From Acidobacteriota bacterium (GTDB lineage: Bacteria; Acidobacteriota; Blastocatellia; Chloracidobacteriales; JADJPF01), in the NCBI GenBank assembly GCA_016213785.1, contig JACQZQ010000095.1, positions 1-56,742 of the forward strand: 56,742 nt of DNA, in the 5' to 3' direction. Position 1 is the stretch's first letter; each line of letters begins with the position of its first letter. The notes under the pieces were generated by a model. The model was given only the letters and a program-made list of their open reading frames with translations. It was not told the origin of the DNA and ran no database searches. The translations under genes and the position numbers were made by a program. Of the stretch, positions 17,511 through 26,654 are shown in pieces.

Positions 17511-18065
17511 ATGTCTATTGAAAATGTTATTTTAGCCCATGCTGAAGAGAAAAAACCTCGTTTTGCTGGGCGTATGGCACTAAGTGAATTACCTATCAAT
17601 GACTTGCCTAGGGAATTAAGACATTTTTCTATTGAAGTTGATGGAATTATTGACTATTTACCAATGCATTATTTAGTTACAGGAGATAGTTTTTATAGCT
17701 CACTTGATAAAGGTGATTTTGCTAATATCTTAGAATATTTTCAACTACTTGACTCTGTAGACTTAACAGCTATGGAAGTAGCACAACTCTATTTATTATT
17801 AGAATTTCCTTCTCGTGGTAGAGTTATTTTACTAGGAGTAAGAGACTTAGAATTACCTTTTAATATGCCTGCTGAAGTAAAAACTCAATTAGGTGAAATC
17901 ATTGCACCACCTGTTTTACATAGAAATTCTGATACTGCCCAATGTGCTTTTTATTTATTTAATGGGCGTGAAGGTATTCTAGAAGAAGTCTTAATAGAAG
18001 TTACTAGAGAATATAAAATTAACCATGGTATTTATCCAATAGCTAATTTATGGGCTAATAATTAG
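17511..18065 (+). CDS. Unknown 184-aa cytoplasmic protein
   Basis: No recognised family. The start is supported by TGGAG about 7 bases upstream. The sequence is soluble, mixed alpha/beta and acidic, with 'RFAGRMALSELPINDLPRE' near the N-terminus and 'CAFYLFNGREGILEEVLIEV' near the C-terminus. It has no signal peptide or membrane helix. It sits directly behind the terminator of the GGYGIG metallopeptidase gene and before a small zinc-ribbon membrane protein. A partner or immunity role for the upstream protein would be a guess. Confidence 0.55.
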   Translation: MSIENVILAHAEEKKPRFAGRMALSELPINDLPRELRHFSIEVDGIIDYLPMHYLVTGDSFYSSLDKGDFANILEYFQLLDSVDLTAMEVAQLYLLLEFPSRGRVILLGVRDLELPFNMPAEVKTQLGEIIAPPVLHRNSDTAQCAFYLFNGREGILEEVLIEVTREYKINHGIYPIANLWANN

Positions 18066-18113
18066 TTTAATTATTTATAAATATTAATAATTTCAAATAA
18101 TTATAATTTTTTC

Positions 18114-18551
18114 ATGAACAAATTAACTAACCTACGAATTCATACTGAATCTTTGCCAATTCGTTGTGAAGTCTGCCATCAAACAGACTGTTTTAATCCA
18201 GATCAAAATTGGTGTTCACGTTGTAAAGGGCTTAGCAGCAAAGTTCAACTATCACCAAAAGAATTTTTTATTAAAATTACTTTTCAAACTGTTAAAGAAG
18301 TAATTTTAGGGTTAATGAAACTAGGCTTTATGACAGGTGGGATTATGTTCTTACTCTTAGGCTTTATTTGGTTTACTCTTGCAGAACCATCTGATGCTTT
18401 TTTAGTCCTAGCTGTTCTAGCTTTAGCTACAGGTTTATTAGGTGCATTAATATTTGCAACAGTATTTTTATTAGGCATTATTACCTTAAATACTATTGAA
18501 AACCTTAAGTGGCGTTTTGCTGGTAAACAACACCCAATAAAACAAGTTTGA
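18114..18551 (+). CDS. Small membrane protein with N-terminal zinc ribbon
   Basis: A 145-aa protein. The N-terminus carries 'RCEVCHQTDCFNPDQNWCSRC' type spacing, that is two CxxC pairs plus an extra Cys, typical of a treble-clef or zinc-ribbon fold (about residues 18-38). Two long hydrophobic stretches follow (about 62-86 and 95-128), probably two or three membrane helices, then a basic tail. No enzymatic motif is seen. Such zinc-ribbon membrane proteins are widespread and mostly uncharacterised. It ends with TGA. Confidence 0.6.
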   Translation: MNKLTNLRIHTESLPIRCEVCHQTDCFNPDQNWCSRCKGLSSKVQLSPKEFFIKITFQTVKEVILGLMKLGFMTGGIMFLLLGFIWFTLAEPSDAFLVLAVLALATGLLGALIFATVFLLGIITLNTIENLKWRFAGKQHPIKQV

Positions 18552-18604
18552 TAGAGTTACAAAAAGTCTAAAATTGCTATTTTTAAATAAATCGAGGCTT
18601 AAAA

Positions 18605-19351
18605 ATGAATTTAGATCCATTACCTGTTGATGCTCTAGCTGTTGGAGCACACCCTGATGATATTGAGTTAGTTGTAGGAGGCACATTACTAAAACTACAC
18701 TCCTTAGGCTATAAAACTGCTGTACTTGATATGACTTGTGGAGAAATGGGAACAAGAGGTTCTGCTGAAATTCGCGCTCAAGAAGCTCTAGCAGCAGCAA
18801 AAGTATTAAAATTAACTGCTAGAGAAAATCTAGGTTTACCCGATAGCAAAGTTTGGTGTGATGAAGGCTCACGGACAAAAATGGTTCGTGCACTACGTAG
18901 GTTTCGCCCTAAAGTAGTTTTTACTCATTATTGGGATGATCCACACCCAGATCATGCTCATATTGCACAAATTGTTCGCGAAGCAGCCTATCTTTCAGGG
19001 CTTGCAAAATACGATGTGGAAAGTGGTCAAGCCCGCTATCGCCCCTCAGCTATTGCTCATTTTATGTTTCCCCGTACAGTTATACCAACTTTTGTAGTTG
19101 ATATTAGTGAATTTGTACAAGATAAAATGGCAGCAATTCACTGTTACAAATCCCAACTCTATGATCCAAATAGTCAAGAATTAGAAACTAATATTAGCAA
19201 TAGTGGTTTTCTAGGCCGTGTGGATGCTCGTCAACGCTTCTATGGTGGCTTAATTAGCGTTGAAAATGGAGAAGCTTTTGTAGTCAAAGAGGCGCTTAAT
19301 ATTGCTGACCCAATAGCTTTACTAACTCGCGATATGAATATGTATTCATAA
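18605..19351 (+). CDS. bshB1: BshB1-like N-acetylglucosaminyl-malate deacetylase (bacillithiol biosynthesis)
   Basis: A LmbE/PIG-L family zinc deacetylase of 248 aa. The metal-binding 'GAHPDD' lies at residues 14-19 and a second His pair is in 'DDPHPDHAHI'. The whole sequence has the BshB1 layout, including 'TCGEMGTRGS', 'RENLGLPDS' and 'AIHCYKSQLYDP'. BshB1 removes the acetyl group from GlcNAc-malate in bacillithiol synthesis. bshA and bshC are not in the window, so the pathway call relies on family resemblance. A GAGG site precedes the ATG. The ABC ATPase gene follows after 25 bp. Confidence 0.85.
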   Translation: MNLDPLPVDALAVGAHPDDIELVVGGTLLKLHSLGYKTAVLDMTCGEMGTRGSAEIRAQEALAAAKVLKLTARENLGLPDSKVWCDEGSRTKMVRALRRFRPKVVFTHYWDDPHPDHAHIAQIVREAAYLSGLAKYDVESGQARYRPSAIAHFMFPRTVIPTFVVDISEFVQDKMAAIHCYKSQLYDPNSQELETNISNSGFLGRVDARQRFYGGLISVENGEAFVVKEALNIADPIALLTRDMNMYS

Positions 19352-19376
19352 CACAACCTAAGCCTAAGAGGTAGAT

Positions 19377-20921
19377 ATGAATGAAAATGTTGAATATGCA
19401 GTAGAGATGCGAAATATTACCAAGTGTTTTGGCTCCTTAACAGCTAATGATAAGGTCAGCTTAAAAGTGCGTAAAGGCTCGATACACGCTATTGTAGGGG
19501 AAAATGGTGCAGGTAAAAGCACTATAATGAATGTGCTTTATGGATTTTATCGCGCTGATGAAGGTGAGATTTTAATTAATAATCAACCAAGCAAAATTAA
19601 TTCAACACACGATGCTATAGCTTTAGGCCTAGGAATGGTACATCAACATTTTATGTTGGCTGGAGCGCTAAGTGTAACAGAAAATATTATTTTAGGCTCA
19701 GAGCCTACATCTGGCCCAATGATTGATTATAAAGCCGCCAAAGAAAAAATTAAGTCTATTTCCTCTCAGTATGGACTACAGGTTAACCCTGAAAAAATAG
19801 TAGAAAATTTATCTGTAGGCGAAGAACAACGTGTAGAGATCTTAAAAACTCTTTATCGTGGAGCAAAAATCCTAATATTAGACGAACCCACAGCAGTTCT
19901 TACCCCTCAAGAGACAGAAGAGTTTTTTACTATTCTACGCGCACTTAAAAATCAAGGTAAGACTATAATTATTATTACTCATAAACTTGCTGAAGTATTG
20001 GCGATTTCTGAAAAAGTAACTGTTATGCGCTTAGGCAAAGTAGTTGGCGAAGTTGAAACTAAAAACACTTCTGCCGAAGAATTAGCTAAATTAATGGTAG
20101 GACGTGAAGTACTTCTTAGGATTGATAAATCACAATATGGTAAACCTAGAGAAGAAAATATATTAAGTATTAAGAATCTTTCATTAAGTGATACATATGG
20201 AGCTAACTTATTAAGCGATATAAGTTTTGACATTAAGGCAGGTGAAGTCTTTGGTATTGCAGGAGTTGAGGGTAATGGACAAACCGAACTTGTTGAAGTC
20301 TTGTCTGGTCTGCGCCCTCCCTCTACAGGAACAATAGCATTACAAGGGCAAGATATTACTGCCTGTAATTCACGACAAGCAAAAGAGTTACATATTGGAC
20401 ATATTCCTGAAGATCGACATAAAAGAGGGCTACTACTTAATTCGCCTCTTACAGAAAATGCTATTTTAGGACTCCAAAATAATACTAAATTAGTTGGCTG
20501 GCCCTTACTTAAGGAGAATCAAATTACATCACATACTAAAAAACTTATTCAAGAATTTGATGTTAGACCGCCTGACCCTGATATTGCTGTTAGAGGGCTT
20601 TCTGGAGGAAATCAACAAAAACTAATTATTGCTCGCGAGTTTTCAATAGCACCAAAGTTTCTAATTGCCTCTCAGCCCACAAGAGGTGTAGATATTGGAG
20701 CAATAGAGTTTATTTATAAAAAAATACTGGAGTTAAAAGCTAGCGGAGCGGCTGTATTATTAGTTTCAGCAGAACTAGACGAGGTATTTTCCTTAAGTGA
20801 TCGTGTAGCAGTGTTATATGAAGGAAAAATAGTAGGAATTGTTGAACCAGAAAAGATTTCTCAACAAGAAATAGGTTTAATGATGACTGGGGGTAAAAAA
20901 TCCCAAACCTCTAAAACATAA
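19377..20921 (+). CDS. Tandem-domain ABC transporter ATPase (sugar/nucleoside importer type)
   Basis: A 514-aa protein with two fused ABC ATPase domains, as in simple-sugar and BMP-type nucleoside importers. The first domain has a complete Walker A, 'GENGAGKST' (41-49), the signature 'LSVGEEQR', and '[14 protein letters not shown]'. The second has a degenerate Walker A ('GVEGNGQTE') but a good signature 'LSGGNQQKL' and '[11 protein letters not shown]'. That asymmetry is normal for this family. The usual two permease genes and binding-protein gene are not adjacent: the next gene is an unrelated small membrane protein. It is likely co-transcribed with bshB1. Confidence 0.9.
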   Translation: MNENVEYAVEMRNITKCFGSLTANDKVSLKVRKGSIHAIVGENGAGKSTIMNVLYGFYRADEGEILINNQPSKINSTHDAIALGLGMVHQHFMLAGALSVTENIILGSEPTSGPMIDYKAAKEKIKSISSQYGLQVNPEKIVENLSVGEEQRVEILKTLYRGAKILILDEPTAVLTPQETEEFFTILRALKNQGKTIIIITHKLAEVLAISEKVTVMRLGKVVGEVETKNTSAEELAKLMVGREVLLRIDKSQYGKPREENILSIKNLSLSDTYGANLLSDISFDIKAGEVFGIAGVEGNGQTELVEVLSGLRPPSTGTIALQGQDITACNSRQAKELHIGHIPEDRHKRGLLLNSPLTENAILGLQNNTKLVGWPLLKENQITSHTKKLIQEFDVRPPDPDIAVRGLSGGNQQKLIIAREFSIAPKFLIASQPTRGVDIGAIEFIYKKILELKASGAAVLLVSAELDEVFSLSDRVAVLYEGKIVGIVEPEKISQQEIGLMMTGGKKSQTSKT

Positions 20922-21094
20922 ATATCCACATAAGCATCTAAAATATTTCAAAATATAATTTTATGAAACAAATAGCTGCGATTTCTCAAAAAATCCCTAT
21001 AAACTTTTAGAAAATATAGAAAGCGGCTTTAACTCTATTTTTACTAGTAACTAATTTTAGCCTAAAGAACTGTTAAGCAATAATAAGCAATAAA

Positions 21095-21478
21095 ATGAAC
21101 TCTTATTTACTAATAGCTTCAATAATTACATTCCTCCTTGGTTTAGTACATTCAGTATTAGGCGAGATAATGATTTTACGGCATCTCCCTAATGTAGAAG
21201 GTTTTCCTCCTATAGCAAAAAGCAAACGCCTTCCAAAATGGACTATAAGAATTACTTGGCATATAACTACTATTCTAGGTTGGGCTATTGCTATAATTCT
21301 TGCTTACTTTTCTCAATACAATCCCTTAGATAACAATCAATTATTTATAATCAAAGTTCTAGATATTGCTTTTTTTGCTTCTTTTGTTGTTTCCCTAATA
21401 GGAACCAGAGCACGTCACCCTTCTTGGATTGCTTTTCTTATTCTGGCTTTACTCTGTTTAAGAGTCAGTATTGGATAA
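21095..21478 (+). CDS. Small four-helix membrane protein of unknown function
   Basis: A 127-aa protein, almost entirely hydrophobic, with about four transmembrane helices. The pattern 'LGLVHSVLGEIMILRHL' at the start and 'TIRITWHITTILGWAIA' in the middle, each with a His in or near a helix, recurs in a family of uncharacterised small bacterial membrane proteins. No function is known to me. It is separated from the ABC gene by 173 bp and convergent to recJ. Confidence 0.6.
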   Translation: MNSYLLIASIITFLLGLVHSVLGEIMILRHLPNVEGFPPIAKSKRLPKWTIRITWHITTILGWAIAIILAYFSQYNPLDNNQLFIIKVLDIAFFASFVVSLIGTRARHPSWIAFLILALLCLRVSIG

Positions 21479-21524
21479 ACCCAAAAAACTATAGCAAGGA
21501 CTAGAGGGTTAAAGATTTTGAGCA

Positions 21525-21554
21525 AAATACTGATAAATACTGATAAATACTGAT
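21525..21554. repeat. Three tandem copies of a 10-bp unit
   Basis: AAATACTGAT is repeated three times without gaps in the convergent intergenic space between the 127-aa membrane protein and recJ. It is probably a slippage-prone microsatellite; no function is evident. Confidence 0.85.
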
Positions 21555-21658
21555 AAAGGAATGGGTAGGAGGAAAGACTAGAGAGTTTTAATTTTTAACC
21601 TTAGATTTTGGCATTAGCATTGATATTTAATAGGTCAGTACCAAAATTTGATTAGTAT

Positions 21659-23419
21659 TTAGTTAAGCCTATGAAGATCATCTATATTAAGTTGTGGTTT
21701 TTGAGAACCATTCCAGTCATTTATCTCTAGTTTGCCTAATATCATTAGATTAGTGCCTACACGAAGTTGGTCATAAAGATCTGAGTGATGCCACCAAATA
21801 GCTTCTAGAGAAGGGCCTTTGCCTGCTATACGCATACGCAAATGTTTATTAGCTATGATTTTTATCTCAATTAACCGTCCTTTAATAACAAATGATGGTC
21901 GTGGATTTTCTATTCCATGAGGTTCAAGTAAAGCTAAAGTCCTTATTAAATCTAGATTAATATCTGTTGGGTTTAATTCACCTTCATAAATTCTAGTATG
22001 AATTAAATCTTCCTTAGTTAAGATAGTCTGAGCATAGGCATTAATACGCTTACGGAGTAGATTAAGATTTTCTACTTTTAATGAAAACCCTGCTGCGGCA
22101 GTATGTCCACCATACTTAAGCAAAATACCATCAGAAACAGCTTCTAGAGCTTGAACAATATTAAGAGCTTTAATGCTACGTGCTGAGCCATGTGCAATAC
22201 CATCACGGATTGAGCAAATAAGCGCAGGACGGCCATAACGCTCAACAATTTTAGAGGCAGCAATTCCTACTACACCTTGATGCCAACCATCTTCATGCTC
22301 GCCACCAAAAACATAAACGAGATCTTGGGAGTCTTCAATTTCAATTTTCTTAAGTATTTGTTCTACTAACCATTGTTGAACAGCTTGTCTTTGGCGATTA
22401 AGTTCATCTATTTGTGAAGCCATTACCCAAGCATCTTCTTTGCTTGCAGCATCTAATAGGGATACAACTTGTAGTGTACTTCCATCCATACGCCCAGCCG
22501 CATTAATACGAGGGCCTAACTTAAAGCCTAGGTCATAGCTTGAAATTTTGTGGTTTTGTAGCCCAGAAATTGTTAGTAAAGCCTCAAGTCCTTTGTTAGT
22601 CGAACCACTACTAAGACCACGCAAGCCTGCTTGAACAATTGCTCGGTTTGAATAGCTATTTAATGGAACCATATCCGAAATAGTACCAATAGCCACAAGT
22701 TTACATAGAGACTGCAAAATAGCATCTTGTTTACTATGACCATTAAGTAGGACTTTGGTTAATTGAAGAGAAATCCCACAAGCGGCTAAATCTTTTTCTG
22801 GATAAGTACAACCAGCTTGTTTAGGGCATAAAACAATTGCATCCTCAGGAGCACGACTACCTAAAATTGTATGGTGGTCAATACAAATTCCTGTTATGCC
22901 TTTTTCTTTTGCCATTGCCCATTCAGAATGGGCTGTAATACCAATATCTACAGAAATTAATATTTTTACTCCTTCAGCCGCAGCTTTTTCTATAATTCCT
23001 GGGTTTAAGCCATAGCCATCTTTTTCACGGTCTGGGACATGGTAGGAAATATTTTTAGCTGTAGCTGGGTTAATAAGCCTAAACGCTTGTAATAAAGTAA
23101 TTAAGCCTGTTGTTCCATCACAATCATAATCGCCAACAATTCTAATTGGAGTACCTTCTTGTAAGGCTTTTAATATAGTTACTTCTGCCCTATCCATATT
23201 TAGCATTGTTGTAGGATCAGGAATTTTGCTAAGAGAGGTAGAGATAAATTGTTGTGCTTGAGATACTTCTGTAAGGCCTCGCCAAACTAGAGCACGGCCT
23301 ACAATAGGATGTATATGTAGTTTATTACTTAATTCTCTAGCTTTAACTTCATTAACATTTGCCGCACGCCAACGACAACCTGTAATTGAGAGTCCAGAGA
23401 TTTCTTCTATATTTTGCAT
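21659..23419 (-). CDS. recJ: Single-stranded-DNA-specific exonuclease RecJ
   Basis: A DHH-family 5'-3' single-strand exonuclease used in recombination and mismatch repair. Motifs include 'VGDYDCDGTT' (95-104), 'ISVDIGIT', Asp-His-His at 181-183, and the DHHA1 domain's 'HGSARS' and 'KYGGHTAAAGFS'. The length of 586 aa is normal. The C-terminal OB-like domain is present ('GTNLMILGKLEINDW'). The ATG at 23419 lacks a clear ribosome binding site. Tandem repeats lie between its end and the convergent gene. Confidence 0.95.
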   Translation of the reverse strand: MQNIEEISGLSITGCRWRAANVNEVKARELSNKLHIHPIVGRALVWRGLTEVSQAQQFISTSLSKIPDPTTMLNMDRAEVTILKALQEGTPIRIVGDYDCDGTTGLITLLQAFRLINPATAKNISYHVPDREKDGYGLNPGIIEKAAAEGVKILISVDIGITAHSEWAMAKEKGITGICIDHHTILGSRAPEDAIVLCPKQAGCTYPEKDLAACGISLQLTKVLLNGHSKQDAILQSLCKLVAIGTISDMVPLNSYSNRAIVQAGLRGLSSGSTNKGLEALLTISGLQNHKISSYDLGFKLGPRINAAGRMDGSTLQVVSLLDAASKEDAWVMASQIDELNRQRQAVQQWLVEQILKKIEIEDSQDLVYVFGGEHEDGWHQGVVGIAASKIVERYGRPALICSIRDGIAHGSARSIKALNIVQALEAVSDGILLKYGGHTAAAGFSLKVENLNLLRKRINAYAQTILTKEDLIHTRIYEGELNPTDINLDLIRTLALLEPHGIENPRPSFVIKGRLIEIKIIANKHLRMRIAGKGPSLEAIWWHHSDLYDQLRVGTNLMILGKLEINDWNGSQKPQLNIDDLHRLN

Positions 23420-23528
23420 TTTGGCATTGTAACGGAAAAGACTCTCTAAAGATAGATTTTATTTCCTATTAATAAGGGTATACGGTTATTTATTAGTTAT
23501 TTGCAGTTCTTTAAGCTTCTCTAAAGTA

Positions 23529-24401
23529 TTAGCGTTGGTTTTTAAGATTAAAATTATACCTAATCAAAGCACGACAGCTAATAGGGGTATCTTCAAGAAG
23601 TGCAGGCTCAAATTTAAGTTCTTTAGCGGCCATAATTGCAGATTCTTCTAGACCAAACCCTGCCCAATGGATTACTTCAATATTTCCAATGTTTCCGTCT
23701 TTACGTAAGACTATTTCTAGTTCAACTATTGCAGAAACCCCCATTTTGCGTGCCATTTCAGTGTAAAGAGGAGGCTTACGCGAAGTAAATTCTGGTAGGT
23801 CAAATTTTTCTGCTAGTTTAGACCCTTCAATAGGAATCTCTATTGCTTCAGCATCTTGAGGATCAACTTTAGGTATATCAAACTCTGCTTCTAAAGCAGT
23901 TAGGACATTCTTTTTATAGCTTGGAATTTTATTTATTAGCTCTTTTGCGATTTCTTCTTTTGCTAAATCAAGAGTTGGTTGTTTAATTTCAATAAAATCA
24001 AATAGTATTAGTTTACCACTCTTTGAATTAACAAAAGCTAGTGCTAAAAAACCTTCACCATAAAGCGTTGCACCAACATCAGCGCGTTCAACTATTTTGC
24101 TTTTTAATACTAAAAAGGTGTCAACTCCTAGAGCTTGCCCTAAATTTCTAGCTTCTTTAGTGCTTAAGTTCATTTCATTAGGAAACTTAAGGTTTTTAGT
24201 AATAGTTTTTGTTAAATTTATATCTTGGAGATTAAAACCGTTTTGAGAAAGGGTTTTAGTTAAATTAGAGGAAAGTGTTTCGCTTTGAGAATCTTGATAT
24301 AAAATAGCTAAAGAAGTGCTTTCTGTTTGAGCTTTTAGAGATGGGCTACTAAGAATTAAGCAAAATAGAAAAAAGAAAAAAACTAAAACCGTTCTCATCA
24401 A
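23529..24401 (-). CDS. Secreted protein with TonB C-terminal domain
   Basis: A 290-aa protein with a clear signal peptide (hydrophobic 4-20, cleavage probably after 'SLKA'). The middle region (about 25-150) looks like a periplasmic alpha/beta domain. The last ~90 residues are a TonB C-terminal domain: 'RKPPLYTEMARKMGVSAIVELEIVLRKDG' spacing, then 'GLEESAIMAAKELKFEPA' and a final basic tail. It lacks the usual uncleaved anchor and Pro-rich spacer of a true TonB, so it is more likely a TonB-C-fold periplasmic protein than the energy transducer. It follows mazG on the same strand. Confidence 0.75.
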   Translation of the reverse strand: MMRTVLVFFFFLFCLILSSPSLKAQTESTSLAILYQDSQSETLSSNLTKTLSQNGFNLQDINLTKTITKNLKFPNEMNLSTKEARNLGQALGVDTFLVLKSKIVERADVGATLYGEGFLALAFVNSKSGKLILFDFIEIKQPTLDLAKEEIAKELINKIPSYKKNVLTALEAEFDIPKVDPQDAEAIEIPIEGSKLAEKFDLPEFTSRKPPLYTEMARKMGVSAIVELEIVLRKDGNIGNIEVIHWAGFGLEESAIMAAKELKFEPALLEDTPISCRALIRYNFNLKNQR

Positions 24402-24444
24402 AAACCTCTGGTACTAGTAATAGCCCAAAATTAAAAGGCTGGGG

Positions 24445-25245
24445 TTAAATTTCAGGGTTTTCTAGCTTTTTAGCCTGTTGCCAATAACTTTCCATCTCCT
24501 CTAGATTACTTTCGCTAGGAGTTTTACCTTTAGCAGCTAATGAATCTTCAATAAAAGCAAAGCGTCGTCGGAATTTACGATTAGCACCTTTAAGAGCGCT
24601 TTCTGGGTCAACGTTAAGCAACCGAGCGATATTAACAGCCATAAAAAGCAAGTCTCCTACTTCATCAGCAATAGCTTTTTCGTTATCTGCTTTTTCAATT
24701 TCAGTTTTTAGTTCTGAAATTTCTTCAGAAAGCTTATCAAAGCAATCCTTTACACTAGGCCAATCAAAATGTACTCTTGCAACTCGGCTAGTCATTTGAA
24801 AAGCTTCCATTAATGCAGGCATTGAAGTAGAGACATTATCTAGCATAGAGCTTTTTTTCTTGCCAGAAGCAGCCTTTTCAGCAGCCTTTATAGCTTCCCA
24901 ATTACGTAATACTTCGGCTGAGCTACTTGCTTCTTCATCTCCAAAAACATGAGGATGACGGCGAATCATTTTGTCATGGACTTTTTCAATTACATCTTTG
25001 ATAGTAAAACGCTCTGTTTCGCTAGCTATTTGTGAGTGAAAAACTACTTGTAAAAGTAAATCACCTAGTTCAGAACTTAATTCCTTATCATCATTTTCTT
25101 CAATAGCTTCAATTACTTCATAAGCTTCCTCTAAAAGCATTGGTTTAAGGCTATTATGGGTTTGCTCTCTATCCCAAGGGCAACCTCCTGGACTACGTAG
25201 TTTATTAATTACCTCTACAAGCTGATCAAAAGTTGGACGGTTCAA
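24445..25245 (-). CDS. mazG: Nucleoside triphosphate pyrophosphohydrolase MazG
   Basis: A two-domain all-alpha NTP pyrophosphohydrolase that converts NTPs to NMPs and pyrophosphate. The metal-binding EExxE...ExxD motif is Glu39, Glu40, Glu43, Glu59 and Asp62. The typical 'SPGGCPWDREQTHNSL' lies upstream and 'DEVGDLLFMAVNIAR' marks the second domain. The start is a TTG at 25245 with an excellent AAGGAG site six bases before it. The length of 266 aa is normal. It is cytoplasmic and housekeeping, and is followed by the TonB-C gene after 43 bp. Confidence 0.95.
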   Translation of the reverse strand: MNRPTFDQLVEVINKLRSPGGCPWDREQTHNSLKPMLLEEAYEVIEAIEENDDKELSSELGDLLLQVVFHSQIASETERFTIKDVIEKVHDKMIRRHPHVFGDEEASSSAEVLRNWEAIKAAEKAASGKKKSSMLDNVSTSMPALMEAFQMTSRVARVHFDWPSVKDCFDKLSEEISELKTEIEKADNEKAIADEVGDLLFMAVNIARLLNVDPESALKGANRKFRRRFAFIEDSLAAKGKTPSESNLEEMESYWQQAKKLENPEI

Positions 25246-25305
25246 AAGCTACTCCTTATTTATTGAATTTTAAGCAAAACATTTTAATCTAAAAATTTAT
25301 TTTAG

Positions 25306-25953
25306 CTAAGCTGACTGAGAAAAACGACGGGCATATTTACCAATAATAGGTATTTCCCACACTTCGTTATTATAAGCTTTATACATTGCTACAATATGTA
25401 AAGCTAGTGTTATAAGTCCAAGAATTGAACTTAGTCCAATAGTTGCTAAAAAAGAAAGCCCAATAAATACTGCTCCTGCATCATCACCAACAGCAGCACC
25501 AATAGCTATTGTAGAAAACCAAGCAATTACTATTATAAAAGTAAATACTGTAGCCATCAAAGAAAGCAAAACAGATTGAATAGCATGGAAACGTAGAAAA
25601 AAGCTAGTCCTAGGTTCAGTTGCAAGAAAAGCAACTGATGCTATCAAATTAATTGCAAAAAGTGGCATATAACAAAGCAGTCCAGCTAAGGAAAAGTCTA
25701 GCGATAGTAGCTGTGTTTTACTAGGTTGTTGATAGGCTGATTGATAGCCCTGAGGATAGGCTGATTTTTGGTAATTTTGTTGATAACCATATGGCGGTTG
25801 TTGGTAATCAGGTTGTTGATATGGCGATTGATAAGGTTGTTGGTATGGTGATTGATAAGGCTGTTGATAAGCATCTTGCTGATTTGGTTGGTTTGAATCT
25901 TGATTAGGGTTTTGGCGAGGGTCTTGATAGGGCTGGTAAGGATTATTAGACAT
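25306..25953 (-). CDS. Tic20/DUF4870-like membrane protein with Gln/Tyr/Pro-rich N-terminus
   Basis: A 215-aa protein. The first ~78 residues are low-complexity with repeated 'QQPYQSPY' units and are likely disordered. The rest has three to four membrane helices with the DUF4870/Tic20-like signature 'FLRFHAIQSVLLS' between helices and 'WEIPIIGKYA' at the end. The function of the bacterial family is unknown. A repeated Q-P-Y tail of this sort is often found fused to small membrane proteins and may self-associate. It forms a probable unit with mazG. Confidence 0.75.
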   Translation of the reverse strand: MSNNPYQPYQDPRQNPNQDSNQPNQQDAYQQPYQSPYQQPYQSPYQQPDYQQPPYGYQQNYQKSAYPQGYQSAYQQPSKTQLLSLDFSLAGLLCYMPLFAINLIASVAFLATEPRTSFFLRFHAIQSVLLSLMATVFTFIIVIAWFSTIAIGAAVGDDAGAVFIGLSFLATIGLSSILGLITLALHIVAMYKAYNNEVWEIPIIGKYARRFSQSA

Positions 25954-26098
25954 AGTGTTACTCCATTATGCAAAATAAAAGGCTTCTAGATTATAGCCTG
26001 AAAAAGTTTTTCTCAGAAGTGCTTATCTAGTGTTGTTTTATATTAAGTTCTATGTCACACTTAAGCCTAATCACTATCTTCATTCCTAAGGAAAATCC

Positions 26099-26623
26099 AT
26101 GGCAAAACTAGATAACACTACACTAGAAAAAAGTGTCTCTGGAATAAATTTGCAAGGCGATACCTTACGTAAAGAATTAAAAATAACAAACTTAAATCTA
26201 TTAGTATTTTTACGTCACTTTGGATGACCTTTTTGCCGAGAAACTGTTAAAGATCTACGTCAACTAGCAAAAGATAAAAATTATCCTCCAATTTTATTTT
26301 TCGGGCAGGGTAGTGTTTTAGAAACAAAAGAATTCTTTGACAGTTTTTGGCCTGAGGCTAGGGCAGTCTCAGATAAGGAACATATCTTTTATCAGTCTTT
26401 TGGATTAAAACAAGCTACACTCTCTACAATGCTTACTCCTATTGCTTGGGTACGAGTGGCTCAAACAGCATTAAAGGGAAATTTCGTAGGCAAATTTGTA
26501 GGCGATATTTGGATGATGCCAGGAATTTTTTTAATAAAAAATGAAAACATTATTTGGCAACATGATTTTCAGCATGCTGGAGATCATCCAGACTTTGCAA
26601 AAATTCCACAACAAATAAAATAG
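26099..26623 (+). CDS. Peroxiredoxin-like (AhpC/TSA) protein, probable selenoprotein with in-frame TGA
   Basis: The frame runs 174 codons from the ATG at 26099 (AAGGA seven bases before) to the TAG at 26621, with one in-frame TGA at 26225-26227 (codon 43). The sequence around it is 'FLRHFG-TGA-PFCRET', exactly where relatives carry the redox-active Cys of 'HFGCPFCRE'. The remainder is intact: 'PPILFFGQGS', 'WPEARAVSD', 'KGNFVGKFVGD', 'WMMPGIFL' and 'HAGDHPDF'. TGA ends galT and other genes here, so it is not a reassigned sense codon. A U-x-x-C motif is expected in SelL/Prx-like2-type selenoproteins. A weak hairpin (CTGTT 26244-26248 with AACTAG 26262-26267) lies where a bacterial SECIS would be. 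The alternative is a nonsense mutation. Confidence 0.75.
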
Positions 26624-26654
26624 TCTTAGTTTATGACTAGCTAGGAAAAAGTTT

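Noticed and set aside
26225-26227. Reassignment of TGA as a sense codon in this genome
   Set aside because: Other genes, including galT and the zinc-ribbon gene at 18114, end with TGA as a normal stop.
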